Assembly: GCA_027487555.1 (NCBI GenBank)
Contig: JAIYDI010000018.1
Location: 186,001 to 250,000 of the forward strand
Length of the DNA: 64,000 bases
Source of the DNA: Hyphomicrobiales bacterium
GTDB taxonomy: Bacteria; Pseudomonadota; Alphaproteobacteria; Rhizobiales; Devosiaceae
Direction of reading: 5' to 3'
Every line of letters begins with the position of its first letter. Position 1 is the first letter of the stretch. This document shows positions 60,097-64,000 of the stretch, piece by piece. The notes beneath the pieces are model-generated. The model did not search any database. It had not been told where the DNA came from and worked only from the letters and a program-made list of their open reading frames with translations. The position numbers were made by a program, and so were the translations under genes.

Positions 60097-61287
60097 TTAC
60101 CAGTGCTGCTTCTTCAGCGTCGCGTTGGGCTCGGTGAGGTTGTCATCGATATAGTCCCACTCGATTTCGTAGCCCATACCGGGCCCCTTGGGCAGATGCA
60201 CATAGCCCTCGGCGTCGATGGCATCACAGGTGTTCTTGAGATAGGGGTGCGGCTTGTCGTAATCGACGCCCGGCGCGAGCAGGCCCTTCTCATAATATTC
60301 CGACGTATCCTCGGATGTGGCGCCGCAGACCTGCAGGTTGCCCCAGCCGGCCATGTGCATTTCGCAGCGCAGCCCATAGGCCTCGGCGACGATAGCCGTC
60401 TTTCGCGCCCCGGTGATGCCGCCGCGCACGACGTCGATGCGGCTCATGTCGCCCGCGCCACGCAGGATCCACTCGGCGCGGCTGAAGACGCCGCCTGCGA
60501 CGATTTCCGGCGAGAGGATCGGGATCGTGAGCTCGCGCGAGAGGCGCACATAGCTCTCGACGCGATATTCCGGCATCGGGTGCTCATACCAGTAATAGTT
60601 GAGCTTCTCGAGTTCGCGGCCGACCTGGATGGCCTCCTCGAGGCTCATATAGGTGCCCCAGGGGTCGTACATCAGCACATAGTCCGGGCCGACCGCCTCG
60701 CGTACCAGGTGGATTGTCTCGATATCGGCCTTGATGTTGGACGGGCGGCCGGGCGTCGGCTGGCCGGTTTCGGGGTTCCAGAAATAGTGCGGGTGGATCT
60801 TGTAGGCGATGTAGCCTTCGTTTTTGCAGGCGAGCGCGTGCTCGGCATAGACATGCGGCTTGCCGATATTGGGGTAGGTCGAGGCATAGGCCTTCACCTT
60901 GTCCCGCGCGCCGCCCATCAGCTTGTAGACCGGCAGGTTGGCGAAGCGGCCGGCGAGATCCCAAAGGGCGTTGTCGATCACCGAGGCGACGTTTTCCGGA
61001 ATATTGGCGACCCAGAGCCATTTCCAGATCATTTCGCGATCCATCGGATCCTGCCCGACGAGCAGATCCTTCAGGCGCCAGACGATCATCTGCTGGTCGA
61101 CGACGTTGAGGCCCTCGGCGTCGCCATGCGAGCCGCCGCCGAAATAGTGCCCGACCACGCCCTCGTCGGTGTGGATGGTGAGCACGGTCTGCAAGAGCGG
61201 ATGATCGACGAGCGGCAGGGCGTGGCCCACGTCCCAGCGGTCGGCAGTGGTCTTGAAGGTCTTGATGGTGATGTCTGAGATTTTCAC
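60097..61287 (-). CDS. enolase-superfamily acid-sugar dehydratase (mandelate racemase type)
   Basis: A 396-residue mandelate racemase/enolase-family protein. The N-terminal capping domain is followed by the barrel with a KxH motif (AYKIHPHYFW), metal ligands in LMYDPWG (Asp), WYEHPMPEY (Glu) and LSPEIVAGG (Glu), and the catalytic His in MHMAGWGNLQ. Members dehydrate aldonates such as rhamnonate, fuconate, galactarate and xylonate. With rhamnose mutarotase in the operon, L-rhamnonate or a related aldonate is the leading candidate, but the specificity is not readable. The start GTG 61287 has only a weak ribosome site. Confidence 0.87.
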   Translation of the reverse strand: MKISDITIKTFKTTADRWDVGHALPLVDHPLLQTVLTIHTDEGVVGHYFGGGSHGDAEGLNVVDQQMIVWRLKDLLVGQDPMDREMIWKWLWVANIPENVASVIDNALWDLAGRFANLPVYKLMGGARDKVKAYASTYPNIGKPHVYAEHALACKNEGYIAYKIHPHYFWNPETGQPTPGRPSNIKADIETIHLVREAVGPDYVLMYDPWGTYMSLEEAIQVGRELEKLNYYWYEHPMPEYRVESYVRLSRELTIPILSPEIVAGGVFSRAEWILRGAGDMSRIDVVRGGITGARKTAIVAEAYGLRCEMHMAGWGNLQVCGATSEDTSEYYEKGLLAPGVDYDKPHPYLKNTCDAIDAEGYVHLPKGPGMGYEIEWDYIDDNLTEPNATLKKQHW

Positions 61288-61319
61288 TTGGGTTGTTCCC
61301 GGACGGAGGTTTGGGCGGA

Positions 61320-62324
61320 TTATTCGTAGGAGTCGCCGCCACGCAGGCGGTCGAGCAGCACGGCGGCGAGCAGCAGCAGGCCGATGATGATGTTCACATA
61401 GTACGGGCTGATGGCCTTCAGATCGAGGATGTTGGCGACACCGGCGACGACGAGCAGGCCGAGCGCCCCGCCAATGGGATTGCCGACGCCACCGCGCAGG
61501 ATGGAGTACCCGCCGATCATCAGCGCGGCATAAACCTGGAACTCGAGGCCGAAGCCGGTGGCGCCGGCCGCCGAACCCAGCTGTCCAACATAGACGAGGC
61601 CGCCGAGGCCACCGCCAAAGGCCGAGAGCATGAGCGCGGCGGTGCGCACGCGGCCGACCGGGATGCCGGCGCGTCCTGCTGCCTTGTCGTCGCCGCCGAC
61701 CGCCTGAACATGGCGGCCGATCCGTGTCTTGGTGACGATCAGCGCGGCGAGCAGCGTCAATCCAATGGCGATGAGGAAGAACAGCGGCAGCCCCAGAACC
61801 TGCATGTTGATGAGATTGAACCAATCGATATCGAAGGCGGAGATCATGCGCTGGTTGCCGGCCAGCACCCAGGTGATGCCACGCAGGGCGGTCAGCATGC
61901 CCAAGGTTGCGGCGATCGGGTCAGCGCCGAAGCGCACGATGGCGAGGGCGTTCAGCCCACCGATGCCGAGGCACATGACGAGCGTCACGATGGCGGCGCC
62001 GGGCACGCCCCAGCCATGGCTGATCAGGTAGGCAAAGACGGCAGCGGAGATGCCGACGATCGAGCCGATGGAGAGATCGACGACACCTGCGAGAAGCGCG
62101 AAGCCCGCGAAGGCGCCGACAATCAATGGCACGATGAGGAAGGTGCCCATGATCGACACATTGCCGAAGGACAGGAATTTCGGCCCCACCCAGAGGAGGC
62201 CGATGGCGACCACGGCGATGAAGGTGAAGGCGATGGAGGCGACCGAACCGGTGAGGAGATCGCGCAGCGGGTGATGCGGCAGCTGATAGGCCGGCAGCGT
62301 GCGGTCGTTTGTCGTGTCGGTCAT
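61320..62324 (-). CDS. RbsC-type sugar ABC permease (second)
   Basis: A 334-residue permease with about nine hydrophobic segments. The D-L-S motif is in LLAGVVDLSIGSIVGISAAVF, the mid motif in ADPIAATLGMLTALRGI, and the C-terminal IGGYSILRGGVGNPIGG motif matches the RbsC family. Its start overlaps the stop of the upstream permease in ATGA, so the two are translated together and likely form a heterodimer. The dehydratase gene follows 32 bp beyond its stop on the same strand. Confidence 0.9.
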   Translation of the reverse strand: MTDTTNDRTLPAYQLPHHPLRDLLTGSVASIAFTFIAVVAIGLLWVGPKFLSFGNVSIMGTFLIVPLIVGAFAGFALLAGVVDLSIGSIVGISAAVFAYLISHGWGVPGAAIVTLVMCLGIGGLNALAIVRFGADPIAATLGMLTALRGITWVLAGNQRMISAFDIDWFNLINMQVLGLPLFFLIAIGLTLLAALIVTKTRIGRHVQAVGGDDKAAGRAGIPVGRVRTAALMLSAFGGGLGGLVYVGQLGSAAGATGFGLEFQVYAALMIGGYSILRGGVGNPIGGALGLLVVAGVANILDLKAISPYYVNIIIGLLLLAAVLLDRLRGGDSYE

Positions 62325-63310
62325 GTTGGGCTCCTCCGCGCCCGGTAGCCGTCGATGGCGACGGCGATCATCAGCAACACGCCCTGGAAGATCGACTGCG
62401 TGTCCGACGAGAGCCCGAAAAACACGAGGGACGTGGGGATTGTGGAGAGGAAGCCCACCGAAAGCAGCAGCATCCAGAAATTCCCGCGTCCACCCGCGAG
62501 CGAAATGCCGGCGAGGATGACGGCGGCGATGACATTCAGCTGCAGCGTGCTGGCGGAACTGGGGTTGAACGGGCCGGCCGCCGAGGCAAAGAGCACGGCG
62601 GCGAAGCCGACAAAGCCGCCCGCCGCCATGAAGGTGCCGAAGCGCATGGCTTTCAATGAGATACCGCGCGCCTTGGCTGCGGCGCGGTTGCCGCCCACTG
62701 CGGTGGTGCGCCGACCATACCGTGTGGAGCGCATCAGGAAGCCGGTGACGACGATGATGAGCAGCATCGGCCACCAGATCGCGGGGAGCCCGAGGATATT
62801 GGTGCGCCCGAAGTGATAGATCTCGCTGCCGTTCGGCACCTGCGCCAGCTGGAAGATCAGGTAGAGCGCGGCGAGGCCGATGAAATTGGTGGCGAGCGTC
62901 ACGATCACCGGGTTGAGCTTGGCGAAGACGATGATTGCGGCATTGAGCGCGCCCCAGGCCATGCCCGTCAGCACCGCGCCGACCACCACCAGCGGCAGTG
63001 GCAGCCCGGCCTCGGAGAGGCGAACGGCAATGAGGCCCGAAAGGATGAGGCCCGCCGGCTGGCTCAGATCAATGAAGCCGCCGGAAATGGCGATGATGCC
63101 CTGACCGACGGCGAGCACGCCGACCACTGCCATGGTGAAGGCGATGGCGAGCAGGGTCTGGTGGGCGAAGAAATCCGGACGGTAGAGGCCGGTGGCGATG
63201 AGCAGCGCCGCCCAGACCGAGAGCAGCAGGATCGCGGTGCCCCAACCCCCGAGACGCGCCTTGAATGGCATGGCGGGCGGCGCGGTTTCAATGGCTGGAG
63301 CGAGGGACAT
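62321..63310 (-). CDS. RbsC-type sugar ABC permease (first)
   Basis: A 329-residue permease of the same class (AILLLSVWAALLIATGLY is the first segment). The D-L-S motif is in AISGGFIDLSQPAGLILSGL, the mid motif in LNPVIVTLATNFIGLA, and the IxxGxSLAGGRGNF motif near the C terminus. It is encoded just upstream of the 61320 permease and downstream of the binding-protein gene, with a hairpin between. No ATPase gene is visible; it is presumably upstream of the window edge, as in rhaSTPQ-type loci. Confidence 0.9.
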   Translation of the reverse strand: MSLAPAIETAPPAMPFKARLGGWGTAILLLSVWAALLIATGLYRPDFFAHQTLLAIAFTMAVVGVLAVGQGIIAISGGFIDLSQPAGLILSGLIAVRLSEAGLPLPLVVVGAVLTGMAWGALNAAIIVFAKLNPVIVTLATNFIGLAALYLIFQLAQVPNGSEIYHFGRTNILGLPAIWWPMLLIIVVTGFLMRSTRYGRRTTAVGGNRAAAKARGISLKAMRFGTFMAAGGFVGFAAVLFASAAGPFNPSSASTLQLNVIAAVILAGISLAGGRGNFWMLLLSVGFLSTIPTSLVFFGLSSDTQSIFQGVLLMIAVAIDGYRARRSPT

Positions 63311-63349
63311 TTTGGTTCCGGGTCAGTCAAGAATCTCGGCCTTGAGTAA

Positions 63350-63375
63350 GCCACCCGCTCCTTCGAGCGGGTGGC
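63350..63375 (-). promoter_or_regulatory. intercistronic hairpin between binding-protein and permease genes
   Basis: A perfect 11-bp stem, GCCACCCGCTC/GAGCGGGTGGC, with a 4-nt loop (CTTC), 16 bp beyond the binding-protein stop in the direction of transcription and 40 bp before the permease start. No T-run. This is the fourth copy of the hairpin position seen at 10576, 35883 and 52781. Confidence 0.7.
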
Positions 63376-63390
63376 CCTCATACTGTCCAA

Positions 63391-64000
63391 TCACCCCTTG
63401 TTGGGGCAGAACAGGTCGTAGGCGGTGGTGCCGGCGGGCGCAGCGAGGAGCTGGGTCACGCGTTCTGCCATGTCGGGAACGGCCTTGGCCTGTTCGGCGG
63501 AAACCGGGCAGGGCTGGACCTTCGAGGCCGGATCGCCAGCATCGGCCTTGAGCGGAACATCCTTGCCCTCGGCGATCGGCTTGATCACGTCGCGGATGGC
63601 GTAAACCGCATAGCCCTCAAGGAAGTAGAACACCGAGCCGGCGAGATGCGGGTTGACATTGTCGCCGGTGATGAAGGCGCCGTCCTGGCCCCAGCCGATC
63701 ACCTGATCGGCGCGGCCCAGTTGTTCGGCGGCGTTGATCAGGCCGAGTACGCCACCATCATTGATGCCGACAACGGCCATCTTGACGGCGTTCGGGTTGG
63801 CGGCGAGCAGGTCGCGTGCCGGCTGCAGCGCCACGGCCGCATCACCAGAGCCTTCGAACGAGACGAACTTCTCGGCGGGGATATCGGGGCAGATGTTCTT
63901 GACACCGGTGCGCATGCCGCCCGTCCGCCACTCGTTGACGATGCCGGCACCCGCGCCTTCCGACGAGATGACGAGATCGGGCGCGCAGTTCCACTTGTCC
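63391..64000 (-). CDS. RbsB-type periplasmic sugar-binding protein, 5' end beyond window
   Basis: The visible 203 C-terminal residues of a type I periplasmic binding protein, cut by the right edge. They include VVGINDGGVLGLINAAEQLG (second-lobe helix and sugar loop), VIGWGQDGAFITGDN and YAIRDVIKPIAEGKDVP. A Cys near each end (CAPDLV, CPNKG) may form a disulfide. It heads the minus-strand operon with the two RbsC-type permeases and the dehydratase. A rhamnose- or fucose-type ligand is suggested by the downstream mutarotase. Confidence 0.88.
   Translation of the reverse strand, partial: DKWNCAPDLVISSEGAGAGIVNEWRTGGMRTGVKNICPDIPAEKFVSFEGSGDAAVALQPARDLLAANPNAVKMAVVGINDGGVLGLINAAEQLGRADQVIGWGQDGAFITGDNVNPHLAGSVFYFLEGYAVYAIRDVIKPIAEGKDVPLKADAGDPASKVQPCPVSAEQAKAVPDMAERVTQLLAAPAGTTAYDLFCPNKG

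Noticed and set aside
1..64000. tRNA, rRNA, CRISPR, insertion sequence or prophage
   Set aside because: I saw no cloverleaf-type sequences, spacer-repeat arrays, transposase motifs, integrase genes or phage structural genes.

Overview
The window is GC-rich, gene-dense, bacterial chromosomal DNA, best explained as an alphaproteobacterium of the Hyphomicrobiales, possibly Devosia-like. That call is inferred from the many binding-protein-dependent sugar ABC transporters, the FixL/Fnr oxygen-sensing genes, and a family of short intergenic palindromes common in that order. I saw no rRNA, tRNA, CRISPR array, insertion sequence or prophage.

Layout. 1-5.6 kb (minus strand): a multi-PAS/GGDEF protein cut by the window edge, an M29 aminopeptidase, soluble transhydrogenase sthA and a PPK2 polyphosphate kinase. 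5.6-8.8 kb: a three-gene operon encoding the two halves of a Tm-1-like protein as separate genes plus a cupin, divergent from a TetR regulator. 9.2-18.3 kb: a sugar/polyol ABC operon with two ATPases and a tiny membrane protein, followed by two TIM-barrel isomerases around a Gfo/Idh/MocA dehydrogenase. 18.3-26 kb: YdeI-like protein, lactonase-fold protein, UDP-glucuronate-epimerase-like protein, polyol dehydrogenase and divergent KDG kinase, an Fnr-type regulator convergent with a hemerythrin, and a beta-hydroxyacid dehydrogenase. A perfect Fnr box lies between the last two.

26.0-32.7 kb: a GntR/SIS pair divergent from an ABC transporter (no ATPase) whose last two genes are a GH84 O-GlcNAcase and an overlapping GNAT. 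These correspond to the two ends of human OGA. 32.9-37.7 kb: ROK regulator, RbsA/B/C-type transporter and SDR. 37.9-38.7 kb: an orphan permease. 38.9-48.7 kb: an HxlR regulator with an apparent shared operator at a metallo-hydrolase promoter, BON protein, bactofilin-like membrane protein, SDR, FixL-type heme sensor kinase, a large acyl-CoA synthetase/GNAT protein and a dienelactone hydrolase. Fnr-like sites precede the SDR and the synthetase.

48.9-57.6 kb: a NAD-binding epimerase-like protein, a DUF1349 protein, an 850-bp gene-poor stretch carrying two matched palindromes, then an ABC transporter, LacI regulator and GH127 beta-L-arabinofuranosidase. 57.9-64 kb (minus strand): a rhamnose/acid-sugar locus with an RbsB/C-type transporter (binding protein cut by the edge), enolase-family dehydratase, IclR regulator, L-rhamnose mutarotase and a DapA-family enzyme.

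The theme is scavenging of plant or environmental glycans and unusual sugars. In four of the five binding-protein operons a GC hairpin sits directly between the binding-protein gene and the first permease gene, which probably sets the usual excess of binding protein. Interspersed is a small oxygen-responsive regulon (Fnr, FixL, hemerythrin, Fnr boxes). Start sites were chosen by Shine-Dalgarno context; several remain uncertain and are flagged.
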